Source: Qipengyuania sp. S6317L1
GTDB lineage: Bacteria; Pseudomonadota; Alphaproteobacteria; Sphingomonadales; Sphingomonadaceae
Assembly (NCBI RefSeq): GCF_023015615.1
Contig: NZ_JALKAJ010000005.1
Location: forward strand, 1 to 64,000
Direction: 5' to 3'
DNA length: 64,000 bases
Below the pieces are notes generated by a model. That model saw only the letters and a list, made by a program, of their open reading frames with translations. It did not search any database and was not told where the DNA came from. Below are positions 25,221 through 33,539 of the stretch, one piece after another. Each line of letters starts with the position of its first letter. Within the stretch, counting starts at the first letter, position 1. The translations under genes and the position numbers were made by a program.

Positions 25221-25667
25221 ATGACTCAGATGCCCGAAGATGTCCGCACAGCATTAGAGCGGTTGATGATCGATTATTGCTATGCAGTCGATGGCCTTCA
25301 GGATGTGCAGCCGTTGCTCGACATCTTCACTGACGATGCAAAGGCGGACCTGACCGCTATCGGGCTGCCGATGATGAACGACAAGAGTGATATCAAGGCG
25401 TTCTTCGATGGTGTTTTTGAGCAAATGTCGCATCACTTCCACTTCATCTCCAATTTCCGCCCTGAAAACTGGGATGGTGAAGTTGGGGCAATGAGCGCCT
25501 ATGTGATCGGTATGGGCCGCGCGCACGATGGCAACAGGGTCGAAGTTCAGGTCAAATACCGGATGGAATGCGTGGAGACCCAGACGGGATGGAGATGCCG
25601 CCACTACACGATCACTCCCATGATGCCGCTGCCCGGTTCGCTCGACCAAATCCACGGCGATCACTAA
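25221..25667 (+). CDS. NTF2/SnoaL-like protein, tandem paralogue
   Basis: A 148-residue protein starting MTQMPEDVRTALERLM and ending shortly after the ITPMMP motif. Shared blocks with the preceding gene (NFRPENWDGEV, YVIGMG, VQVKYRMECVET) show a local duplication. It is separated from the first copy by 46 bp with its own AAGGAACG ribosome site. It is the last gene of the plus-strand series that begins at 18162. Confidence 0.78.
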   Translation: MTQMPEDVRTALERLMIDYCYAVDGLQDVQPLLDIFTDDAKADLTAIGLPMMNDKSDIKAFFDGVFEQMSHHFHFISNFRPENWDGEVGAMSAYVIGMGRAHDGNRVEVQVKYRMECVETQTGWRCRHYTITPMMPLPGSLDQIHGDH

Positions 25668-25942
25668 AACTCAAAACGGGAGATTGATTGTGGCAACGCG
25701 GCTTGGCCATTGCTCGGAAACAACTGGCACCGGGTTTTCTGGACCTGGATGACGGACCACAAATCAACGCTAATGCGCAAATTCTTGGCCCTGATAAAAA
25801 GCCTGTTCCGAGTCTATATAGTGATGGCAATTGCCCCGCTTCGCCGACATGATAGGCGTATCTGGGGGCAGCACGCACCATCGGATCTGCGCTTGTCTTT
25901 GGTTATGATGCGGGACAGCACGCAGCGGAAAACCCGATAGCT
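25668..25942. other. Convergent intergenic region, nothing recognised
   Basis: 275 bp between the end of an NTF2-like gene and the end of a minus-strand SDR. Short open frames here lack a ribosome site or recognisable protein character. I see no convincing hairpin terminator, repeat or RNA gene. Confidence 0.5.
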
Positions 25943-26719
25943 TCAGACCTGGCTGAAGCCCCCGTCGATCACCAACTCGTCACAGGTCATGAAGCTCGCC
26001 GCTTGTGAGCATAGGAACACCGCTCCGCCCGCGATTTCTTCCGGCTTGCCCATGCGGCCGATCGGGTGATTGGCCTTGGTCCCTTCAATCGCTGTTTCAA
26101 CATCTGGAACAGCGCCCAGTTCGACATAGCGTTGGAAAATGGAATCGAGCATCCCTGTGTCGACACCGCCCGGGTGCAGGGAGTTCACGCGGATGTTGTA
26201 GCCAAGAGCTGCAAATTCGGCGCCCATGCATTTGCTCAACATCTTGATCGCCGCTTTGCTCGTGCAATAGGCTGCATTGAACGGCGCACCGCGAAGGCCA
26301 CCGACGCTCGATACATTGACGATGGATGCGCCGCCAGAGCGCGCTTTGCCACCCTGCTGAAGAAGGGGTAGCAAGACTTGCGTCCCGATGATCGCGCTGT
26401 CGACATTGACCGCATTGACCCGGTGAAAGTCGGAAAGCGGCGTGTCTTCGAACTTGGTGACGATGGAAATACCGGCGTTGTTTACCAAAGCGTCAAGCCG
26501 GCCATATTCCTCATCGATAAAAGCGCCGATTTCGTCCCAGTCGTCGGAATTGGTGACGTCATGGCGGAAATAGTGATCCGCGCCGCTTTCGTCACTGTCC
26601 GCAAGGTCGGTTGCGATCACGGATGCGCCTGCGGCCTTCATCGCTTTGACCGTCTCGCGGCCAATTCCACCATTCGCGCCAGTTACAAGGGCGATCACAT
26701 TTTCAAGACCAATGGTCAT
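25943..26719 (-). CDS. Short-chain dehydrogenase/reductase (SDR)
   Basis: A 258-residue classical SDR with TGANGGIGRETV, NNAG, VSSVGG with the catalytic Ser, YCTSK, and a C-terminal CDELVIDGGFS. It is the third gene of three overlapping minus-strand SDRs; its ATG overlaps the stop of the preceding gene by four bases (ATGA). It probably oxidises a hydroxyl group of a ring or side chain. Confidence 0.9.
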   Translation of the reverse strand: MTIGLENVIALVTGANGGIGRETVKAMKAAGASVIATDLADSDESGADHYFRHDVTNSDDWDEIGAFIDEEYGRLDALVNNAGISIVTKFEDTPLSDFHRVNAVNVDSAIIGTQVLLPLLQQGGKARSGGASIVNVSSVGGLRGAPFNAAYCTSKAAIKMLSKCMGAEFAALGYNIRVNSLHPGGVDTGMLDSIFQRYVELGAVPDVETAIEGTKANHPIGRMGKPEEIAGGAVFLCSQAASFMTCDELVIDGGFSQV

Positions 26720-27546
26720 ACCGCCGTGTACCCCCCATCAACAACGATTTCTGTGCCAGTGACATAGCTGGCGTCAGGCGATGCAAGGAAGAAGATCGCG
26801 CTTGCGATCTCCTCTGGCTGGGCGAGGCGGCCAACGGGGGTGTTACCCGAAACCATTGCGACCAGATCCTCCGCTTTTTCTGCCACTCCGCTGTCGACCC
26901 AGCGTTGAAAGCCAGCATTCAAAAGAGGGGTGTGAACAAAGCCGGGGTGGAGGGAATTGGCGCGGATCGGCATTTGCTTCGCCGCAAACTCAGCGGCGAT
27001 CCCTTTGGTGAAAAGGCGCACTGCACCCTTGCTCGCATTGTAGGCCGAAACCTCACTCATCCCGACAAGGCCCATGATCGAGCTGACATTGATGATCGAG
27101 GAACCGCCTTTCACATCCGTGCCGCTTTGCGCCATCAGCGGAACGAGATATTTTGTGCCCAGAAAAACGCCATCGACATTGATGGCCATGATCCGGCGCC
27201 AGCTTTCCATGGTGATATCTTCGACCGCGCCGGTCAGATCGGTTCCGGCATTGTTGACAAGGATATGCAGTTTTCCATGCATTTCCTCAGTATGCTTCAA
27301 AACGCGCTGCCAATCATCTTCGCTGGTAACATCGGCTTTGAGGTAACTTGCGCTATTGCCAAGCCGCTCAAGGACAGCTTTGACCTCTGAACTCTCCTGT
27401 GCATCAAGGTCGGTGAGAATAACCTGCGCCCCTTCGGCGACAAAGCGTTCGACCGTGGCAAGGCCGATACCGCGAAGGCCGCCGGATACCATAGCAACCC
27501 GGCCTTCCAGCCGGCGTGCTCCCAGATCAGTCCCTTGCTCGCTCAT
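26716..27546 (-). CDS. Short-chain dehydrogenase/reductase (SDR)
   Basis: A 276-residue SDR with SGGLRGIGLATV, NNAG, VSSIMG, YNASK, and TEIVVDGGYT. It is the middle gene of three, overlapping both neighbours by four bases, so the three are made from one message. An acidic residue after the second beta strand (ILTDLDAQ) suggests NAD+ preference (inference). Confidence 0.9.
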   Translation of the reverse strand: MSEQGTDLGARRLEGRVAMVSGGLRGIGLATVERFVAEGAQVILTDLDAQESSEVKAVLERLGNSASYLKADVTSEDDWQRVLKHTEEMHGKLHILVNNAGTDLTGAVEDITMESWRRIMAINVDGVFLGTKYLVPLMAQSGTDVKGGSSIINVSSIMGLVGMSEVSAYNASKGAVRLFTKGIAAEFAAKQMPIRANSLHPGFVHTPLLNAGFQRWVDSGVAEKAEDLVAMVSGNTPVGRLAQPEEIASAIFFLASPDASYVTGTEIVVDGGYTAV

Positions 27547-28328
27547 AGCCCCATCATCCCTGCCGTGGTTGCGCCGTCGATCACCAGATCCGCTCCTGAG
27601 ATAAAGGACGCTTCGTCAGAACCGAGATAGGCGACGAAAGCGGCCACTTCGTCGACATTGGCCATGCGTTTGAGCGGCGACATGCCTGCATAGGCTGCGC
27701 GCGTTGCCGCGGGGTCTTCGCTGCTCTCAATCAGGTTTGAAATCATTGCGGTCTCGACCACACCGGGAAGGATCGCATTGACGCGAATTTTATATCCCTG
27801 ATTGCCGCAGTGAATGGCAGCAGATTTGGCCAGCGCGACTACCGCTGCCTTGGAGACAGAATAGGCGAGGAAATTGCCCATGGCGCGGTGAGCGTTCATG
27901 GACGAATTGACGATGATAGAACCCGTAGGTCCGTCGGGATTGTTTTTCATCGCCCGGATCGCATTCTGGACGGTCAACATGACACCGGTTTGATTGACGC
28001 CGATAACGCCGTTCCAACCCTCAATGCTGATATCTTCGACGTTGGAATCGCCTTTTTCACTGCCAGCGTTGGCAAAAGCGATGTCGAGCCGTCCGTGATC
28101 TTTTGCGATGCGCGCCATCAGTTCGGGCCAATCCGAAGGCTCATCGACTGTATGCTGCACGAAAGTCGCGCCGCTGCGATCGGCCACTTCTTTACCTGCA
28201 TCCGCATTGCGTCCGGTAAACACGACTTTCGCACCTTCGCGCGCCAGTCGTTCCACCGTGCCAGCGCCAATACCGCTTGTTCCGCCGGTGACCAGCGCAA
28301 CTTTTCCTTGCAAACGATCGCTCAACAT
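27543..28328 (-). CDS. Short-chain dehydrogenase/reductase (SDR)
   Basis: A 261-residue SDR with TGGTSGIGAGTV, a Ser in VNSSMNAH, YSVSK, and ADLVIDGATT. NNAG is replaced by FANAG. The Arg after the second strand (FTGRNADA) suggests NADP(H) use, unlike the next two genes, which have Asp there. It is first in the three-gene unit, divergent from the Rieske gene at 28487. Confidence 0.9.
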   Translation of the reverse strand: MLSDRLQGKVALVTGGTSGIGAGTVERLAREGAKVVFTGRNADAGKEVADRSGATFVQHTVDEPSDWPELMARIAKDHGRLDIAFANAGSEKGDSNVEDISIEGWNGVIGVNQTGVMLTVQNAIRAMKNNPDGPTGSIIVNSSMNAHRAMGNFLAYSVSKAAVVALAKSAAIHCGNQGYKIRVNAILPGVVETAMISNLIESSEDPAATRAAYAGMSPLKRMANVDEVAAFVAYLGSDEASFISGADLVIDGATTAGMMGL

Positions 28329-28486
28329 CGCTCTCCCACTCTTGTTTTGCCGTGTTCTGCATGGGCGGGCGGGCTTTGTAACCTATGATTTGCGCAAGGT
28401 GACGCGAGGCGACAGATTTCGCAGATTGCATAGTATGGATTGAGATGCGCGTTTAAGAAGGCGCGTGACAGGAGAGGAATTGGACA

Positions 28487-29905
28487 ATGGCCGACCGGGA
28501 TCCGGAAATCGAATACGGCGAAGACCGCAGCGAAGGGATGAGCTGGAACGAGTTGATGGACAGGGATTCCAAACCTGCTCCCGAATTTCTCAAAGAGGAA
28601 GCTTACGAATATCGCGGCTCTGATCCGATCCCGGTTGAACGCTACACCAGCGAGGAGTTTGCGAAGGCCGAACGCGAGAAGATGTGGCCCTATGTCTGGC
28701 AGTTTGCTGCGCGCGAAGAAGACCTGCCCGATCCCGGCGATTTCGTGGTCTATGAAATGGCTGGCCGCTCTTACCTCATCGTGCGTCAGGATGATGGCTC
28801 GGTGCGGGCCATGCACAATGTCTGTCTTCACCGCGGGCGCAAGCTGCGGCTTGAGGATGGATGTGCAGAGAAGTTTGTCTGCCCTTTCCACGCGTTCACC
28901 TGGAACAAGGATGGCAGCTTCGATCATGCTCCATGCGAGTGGGATTTCCCGCATCTGAAAGACAAGAACATGGACCTGCCTGACCTCGAGGTTGGGCATT
29001 GGCAGGGATATATCTTCATCCGTGAAGAACGCGGTGGGCCAACGCTTGAAGAATATCTCGCCCCGCTTCCCGATCACTTCAAACGATGGAACCATGATGA
29101 GTGCGTCACGGTTATGCGCGTCGCCAAGGAAGTGCCGGCCAACTGGAAAGTGGTGATGGAGGCCTTCATGGAAGCATGGCACACCATCGTCACCCACCCC
29201 CAGCTCTTGCCGTTTACCGGCGATTGCAATTCTGCCTATCGCATTTGGGGTGACCACGTGAACGTCAACCTTGTGCCGTTCGGGGTGATGAGCCCTCACG
29301 TGCAAGAAGGGCAGGGCGAACAATGGATCGTCGATGAGTTCATCAAGTACAATGGCCGCTCATCCGACAATTACGATCCGGACGGCGATCCGATGGCGAT
29401 CAAGGTGCCAGAGGACAAGACTGCGCGGCAGGCCTTAGGCGACAAGATGCGCGAGGTTTACTCCGAACAGGCCGGCTATAGCCTCATGGATGCAAGCGAT
29501 GCCGAGGTGCTTGATGCGCTAGTCTATAATGTCTTTCCAAACTTTGCCCCATGGGGCGGCTATATGCCGAACATTGTCTACCGCTGGTTCCCCGGCAAGA
29601 CGGCCGACACAAGCGTCATGGAGGTGCGCATTCTGGCGCGCATCAAGAAAGGCGAGCCCAAGCCACGCGGAGCAGAGCTGATCTCCCTGACACTCGACCA
29701 GAAATGGACCGAGGCAGGCGTGCTTGGCGGGCTGGGCGATGTGTTCGAACAGGACATGGAAAACTTGCCCTACGTTCAGGAGGGCTTGCACGCGCACAAA
29801 ACGGGCGAAGTGCAGCTTGGCAATTATCAGGAAATTCGCATCCGTCAGTTTCAGGATACGCTGATGAAGTATCTTGAGGGAACGCTTGGTGGAGGTAACT
29901 CCTGA
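28487..29905 (+). CDS. Rieske non-heme iron oxygenase, alpha subunit (divergent)
   Basis: A 472-residue alpha subunit with Rieske ligands Cys113-x-His115 and Cys132-x2-His135, and iron ligands His232 and His237. The conserved acidic residue that bridges the Rieske and iron centres in neighbouring subunits is Asp elsewhere but Glu225 here (VMEAFMEAWH). An N-terminal acidic extension of about 40 residues precedes the domain. The ATG follows GACAGGAGAGGAATTGGACA. It overlaps the next gene, a ThuA-like protein, by TGATG. Confidence 0.92.
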   Translation: MADRDPEIEYGEDRSEGMSWNELMDRDSKPAPEFLKEEAYEYRGSDPIPVERYTSEEFAKAEREKMWPYVWQFAAREEDLPDPGDFVVYEMAGRSYLIVRQDDGSVRAMHNVCLHRGRKLRLEDGCAEKFVCPFHAFTWNKDGSFDHAPCEWDFPHLKDKNMDLPDLEVGHWQGYIFIREERGGPTLEEYLAPLPDHFKRWNHDECVTVMRVAKEVPANWKVVMEAFMEAWHTIVTHPQLLPFTGDCNSAYRIWGDHVNVNLVPFGVMSPHVQEGQGEQWIVDEFIKYNGRSSDNYDPDGDPMAIKVPEDKTARQALGDKMREVYSEQAGYSLMDASDAEVLDALVYNVFPNFAPWGGYMPNIVYRWFPGKTADTSVMEVRILARIKKGEPKPRGAELISLTLDQKWTEAGVLGGLGDVFEQDMENLPYVQEGLHAHKTGEVQLGNYQEIRIRQFQDTLMKYLEGTLGGGNS

Positions 29906-30717
29906 TGGCGCCGCTCGATAACGGGGTCGACCACGGGCCGGATCCACTGGCAGAGGCAACCGAGGACAGCCACCCAAAGCGCATCGATTGTGTTCTGATC
30001 GCGGGCGGGCTGTACCATGATATCGATTTCGCGCGGTTGGAGCTGCTCAAACTGCTGGGTGAGCACCCGGAAGTTCGCACCCGCGTTTTTGAGGATTTCG
30101 AAAATCTGGAGGCGCTGCGCGGTGCCGATATTTTGATCACCTACACATGCGATGTGGTGCCATCACTTGCCGCGCAGGAAGTGCTGCGTGACTGGCTCTC
30201 AGAAGGCGGGCGCTGGTATGCGCTTCACGGGACCAATTCGATCCTGCGCCTGATGGAAGACGGTGTTTGGGAAGCGCCGCGCTGGGCGCCATTGATGATG
30301 GATTTGCTGGGAAGCCAGTTCATCACGCACCCGCCGATTGCGCCTTACACCGTGACGGTTGCCGATCCGTCGCACCCGCTGGTCGAAGGGGTCGAACCCT
30401 TCGAGACGACGGATGAGCTTTACCACCTTGAAACGCATGGCGATTTGCACGTCCTTCTGGAAACGGAATGCACCGAAGAAGGAACCGGTTTTCGCGAAGC
30501 GGCAGATGCGCCAGGCAAACATCCCGTCTTCTATCTGAAGCCCCGCGGGAAGGGCGGTGTCTTATACAACACTCTTGGCCATTGCCGTGGGCATTATGAC
30601 TTGCAACCAATGGCTGAATGGTGGCCGACGCTGGACCGGTGCGCGTGGGATTTGCCGGTTTTTTACGACCTGCTGCGGCGCGGCATCAATTGGTTGAAAG
30701 AGCGTCCAGCTGGCTAA
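29905..30717 (+). CDS. ThuA-like domain protein
   Basis: A 270-residue protein of the ThuA (trehalose utilisation) type, with the class I glutamine amidotransferase-like fold. Motifs seen are GLYHDIDFARLELLKLL, ADILITYTCDV, a GGRWYALHG loop, SHPLVEGVEPFETTDELYH, and HCRGHYD. The reaction of this family is largely unestablished; in related clusters it accompanies sugar or oxygenase genes. It is translationally coupled to the upstream Rieske alpha subunit, an unusual partnership. It ends three bases from the end of the convergent acyl-CoA dehydrogenase. Confidence 0.8.
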   Translation: MAPLDNGVDHGPDPLAEATEDSHPKRIDCVLIAGGLYHDIDFARLELLKLLGEHPEVRTRVFEDFENLEALRGADILITYTCDVVPSLAAQEVLRDWLSEGGRWYALHGTNSILRLMEDGVWEAPRWAPLMMDLLGSQFITHPPIAPYTVTVADPSHPLVEGVEPFETTDELYHLETHGDLHVLLETECTEEGTGFREAADAPGKHPVFYLKPRGKGGVLYNTLGHCRGHYDLQPMAEWWPTLDRCAWDLPVFYDLLRRGINWLKERPAG

Positions 30718-30719
30718 AT

Positions 30720-31820
30720 TTACGCAGATATCCGCGCGTAGGCATCCAACGCTGCGCGCGGATCATCAGGCCAGCGCGTCAGCATAAGCAGGCGTTTATG
30801 CCCGTGCCCGATGGCAAGCTCATCGGTGACACCCATGCCGCCGTGCATCTGGATCGCCTCGTGGCCAAGCTCCAGCGCCGCCTTGGCGATGAAAGCCCGT
30901 GCGCCCTTAACGGCGACCTCGAAATTGTCTTGCGACACGATGGCCAGCTCTAAAAGAGCGCGCGATTGGGCGAGCTTTGCATATTGTGCGGTCATACGGT
31001 GTTGAAGCGCCTGGAAGCCGCCCAAAGCCTGACCGAACTGCTCACGAGTGCGCATATATTCGAGCGTGTCGGCAAACAGCCGTTCCATAACGCCTAGCAT
31101 CTGCGCCGAACGGGCGAGTGAGGATAGGGTTTCCAGCCGTTCAAGAACAGCCGGTCCGTCAGGAATTTCATTCTCTGATGGTACATTCACGCCCTCGAGC
31201 GTGAGTTCCGCTGCCATCACGCCATCGGCCTGGCGCCAACTTGATGATGTCAGCCCAGCTGCGTCCGCTGGAACAAAATAGAGCGACCAATCTCCATTGG
31301 TAGCATCGCCCCCGGAACGCGCACTTACAATATATCCGTCGCAGCCATAGCCGGCGATTACGAATGGCTTGTGCCCGTGCAAAATAACGCTGTCCGAGTT
31401 TGATTGGGCGGTCGTCGCAATCGCAACGGTGTCCCCGCGTGATCCGCGTTCGGCATGAGCAAGCGCCACCCGTTTTGAACCTTCCGCGAGCGGTTGAGCC
31501 CAATCAGAAAAGCCCGGATGGCTAAGCAATAGGCCCGCGCCAAGAATAGCGTTTTCTATGACAGGCTCGGTCACCAAGCCGTGTCCTAATGCTTCGTGAA
31601 TGACGGCAATGGCACTATTGTCGAGGCCAAGACCGCCCAATTCTTCGGGCTGCGAGGATGCCAAAATCCCGAGTTCGGCAAGCATATGCCAGTTTTCGAT
31701 TGCAAATCCGCTGGCGCTGCTGATCTCACCATCGCCGCTGGCATTCGAAGCCCGATCAGCGACAAAACGCTCCACCGCAGCTTTCAACATTTGCTCGTCT
31801 TCGTTCAGATCGAAGTTCAC
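30720..31820 (-). CDS. Acyl-CoA dehydrogenase
   Basis: A 366-residue FAD-dependent acyl-CoA dehydrogenase. The N-terminal helical domain begins NFDLNEDEQMLKAAVERF; the C-terminal domain has GGFQALQHRMTAQYAKLAQSR and HGGMGVTDELAIGHGHKRLL. The sequence is short for the family and the position of the usual catalytic Glu cannot be assigned with confidence, as in subunits of heteromeric dehydrogenases. The start is GTG. It is convergent with the ThuA-like gene and divergent from the LuxR regulator. Confidence 0.87.
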   Translation of the reverse strand: MNFDLNEDEQMLKAAVERFVADRASNASGDGEISSASGFAIENWHMLAELGILASSQPEELGGLGLDNSAIAVIHEALGHGLVTEPVIENAILGAGLLLSHPGFSDWAQPLAEGSKRVALAHAERGSRGDTVAIATTAQSNSDSVILHGHKPFVIAGYGCDGYIVSARSGGDATNGDWSLYFVPADAAGLTSSSWRQADGVMAAELTLEGVNVPSENEIPDGPAVLERLETLSSLARSAQMLGVMERLFADTLEYMRTREQFGQALGGFQALQHRMTAQYAKLAQSRALLELAIVSQDNFEVAVKGARAFIAKAALELGHEAIQMHGGMGVTDELAIGHGHKRLLMLTRWPDDPRAALDAYARISA

Positions 31821-31907
31821 GTTTTAAACCCATTCTCTCCCAAGATGCGGCTATCCTAGCAAAGGGATCGGGTTCGTCATTCTGCTCAAATGACTAGGGC
31901 GCAGTTG

Positions 31908-31927
31908 TCGGTAGGGGGCTCTACCGA
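31908..31927. promoter_or_regulatory. 20-bp lux-box-like dyad upstream of a LuxR regulator
   Basis: Perfect 7-bp arms, TCGGTAG and CTACCGA, with a 6-bp spacer, so 20 bp in total, the usual length of lux boxes. It ends 25 bp before the start of the LuxR-type gene. It may be an autoregulatory site that also affects the divergent dehydrogenase gene. Confidence 0.55.
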
Positions 31928-31952
31928 TATAGATGTGTTGGGAGAGAAACGA

Positions 31953-32726
31953 ATGGGATCAATCAGTATCGACGACCTAGGGATTGTGCGCATGACGACG
32001 CCGGGCGATATCCGCGGGGCTGCTCAGGCATTGCACGAAATTGCGATGGAGCGCGGGTTTCGGGCGGCACCGGCGCACGATATTGCGGATAAGCGCACGC
32101 CTGTCGACGAGGATGGGAAGGTCCTTGCCGATGACGTGTTTGGCTGGGGCAATGATGAGGGTGTCTGGTGGCGCAATTCGCGAATCGCGCTCGACAGTCC
32201 GATCACGTCAGCCTGTCGTTTCGAAAGCGAGCCGTTCTGGGTGAATGAGGGCGGCTTTCACACTTTAGTGCCGAACCGCTATCTTGATGATATCAAGCTC
32301 GATAATTTCGAGAAGCGCGCCATGACTTCGGCGGCAATAGTTGTCCCGGTCCATATGGCATTCGGGCTGATCGGTGCGGTAAGCTTCAATCCGCTGGACC
32401 AGGCAAAGCTTGATCTGGAAGAAGATTTTCGCAAGCACGGCGATATATTCGGCGTTTTTGCCCGCACATTTGTTGCAAGCTATGTCCATATCATGGGTGC
32501 TCAACAGGCCCTACCACCCGGGTCGCGACTGTCGAAGCGCGAGGTTGAATGCCTGCGATGGGCCGCGATTGGCAAAACCGATATGGAAATCGGCATGATT
32601 ATGTCGCGCAGTCGTGCGACGGTGCGCTTTCACATACACAATGCCTGCACCAAGCTTGATGCCGTCAATCGTAGCCAGACGCTCTTCAAAGCCGCGCAGT
32701 TGGGATACATCTCGCTAAACAACTAG
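31953..32726 (+). CDS. LuxR-family transcriptional regulator (solo type)
   Basis: A 257-residue regulator. The N-terminal part resembles an autoinducer-binding domain (GWGNDEGVWWRNSRIALDSP, VVPVHMAFGLIGAVSF). The last 65 residues are a LuxR helix-turn-helix (SKREVECLRWAAIGKTDMEIG and TVRFHIHNACTKLDAVNR). GGGAGAG lies upstream of the ATG. No LuxI-type synthase is seen nearby, so it is probably a solo that responds to a substrate-related or foreign signal (inference). A lux-box-like dyad lies directly upstream. Confidence 0.87.
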   Translation: MGSISIDDLGIVRMTTPGDIRGAAQALHEIAMERGFRAAPAHDIADKRTPVDEDGKVLADDVFGWGNDEGVWWRNSRIALDSPITSACRFESEPFWVNEGGFHTLVPNRYLDDIKLDNFEKRAMTSAAIVVPVHMAFGLIGAVSFNPLDQAKLDLEEDFRKHGDIFGVFARTFVASYVHIMGAQQALPPGSRLSKREVECLRWAAIGKTDMEIGMIMSRSRATVRFHIHNACTKLDAVNRSQTLFKAAQLGYISLNN

Positions 32727-32834
32727 TTGCTTCGGACCGGATGTTAGCGATGGTGGGATTTTGGGTGACGGATCGTCGAGGCTCGCTGCTTGATGGCCTA
32801 AGCCCGGAAAACCCCTTCGCGAAAGGTGTATCTG

Positions 32835-33377
32835 ATGACCGCACAAGACAATGCCCTTGAAACCGTTTCTGCGAAGGGGCGAACGATCAGTCTGCGCGAG
32901 ATCACCGATGCCGACCGCAATTCCCTTCTGGAGTTTGCGACGCTGGTGCCGGCCCACGATCTTCTGTTTCTCAATCGCGATATTCGCAACTCCAAGGTGG
33001 TCGAGGCTTGGGTGGGCCAGTCGCTCAACAATCAGATCTACAGCCTTGTTGCCGAAGAGGGCGAGCGCATCGTGGGCTGCGTCGCCATGGTTGGTGATGA
33101 ATTGAGTTGGTCTGCGCACGTGACAAACGTGCGTCTTCTGGTCGCGCCTGATTGTCGCGGGCTTGGCGTGGGCCGCGCTTTGACACAACATTGTCTTGGC
33201 CATGCGCGAGAGCAGGGGGTGCTTAAGGTGTCTGCGCGGATGAGCCCCGATCAAGGAGGAGCGTTGCATCTCTTCGAAGAACTTGGGTTCAGACCCGAAG
33301 CTTTGCTACGCAACGAAGTCAAAGATCTGGATGGTAATTTCCATGACATTGCAGTGATGGCACTTGATCTGAACTAG
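32835..33377 (+). CDS. GNAT-family N-acetyltransferase
   Basis: A 180-residue GNAT acetyltransferase. The acetyl-CoA motif is in VRLLVAPDCRGLGVGRAL, with a C-terminal LFEELGFRPEALLRNEV typical of the fold. The target amine is unknown. ATG 32835 has AAAGG eight bases upstream; the in-frame GTG at 32826 is less likely. It lies between the LuxR gene and the OB-fold/thiolase operon. Its link to catabolism is not evident. Confidence 0.88.
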   Translation: MTAQDNALETVSAKGRTISLREITDADRNSLLEFATLVPAHDLLFLNRDIRNSKVVEAWVGQSLNNQIYSLVAEEGERIVGCVAMVGDELSWSAHVTNVRLLVAPDCRGLGVGRALTQHCLGHAREQGVLKVSARMSPDQGGALHLFEELGFRPEALLRNEVKDLDGNFHDIAVMALDLN

Positions 33378-33539
33378 ACTTTGCAAATCCTTGGTTCAAC
33401 AGCGCGCGCCTGCCAAGTGAGCGGCGCGTGCTCTATTTGTTTGACCGCTTCTCATACCAATAATCTCAACACCCTATCACTTTGTCGGATGGGCAAACCG
33501 TCGGTTTCGTCGTCTTATACCTTTCGAAAGGAGGCAGTG
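33378..33539. promoter_or_regulatory. Probable promoter region of the thiolase/dehydrogenase operon
   Basis: 162 bp before a seven-gene operon. It contains a 13-bp palindrome, AAACCG-T-CGGTTT (33495-33507), that includes the 8-mer GTCGGTTT seen in both TetR-type sites, and a good AAAGGAGG ribosome site 6 bases before the ATG at 33540. The spacing differs from the TetR sites, so a shared regulator is only a suggestion. Confidence 0.35.

Noticed and set aside
25710..25940. 76-codon frame between the NTF2-like gene and the SDR unit
   Set aside because: No ribosome site, no domain, and an unusual composition for this genome; treated as non-coding.
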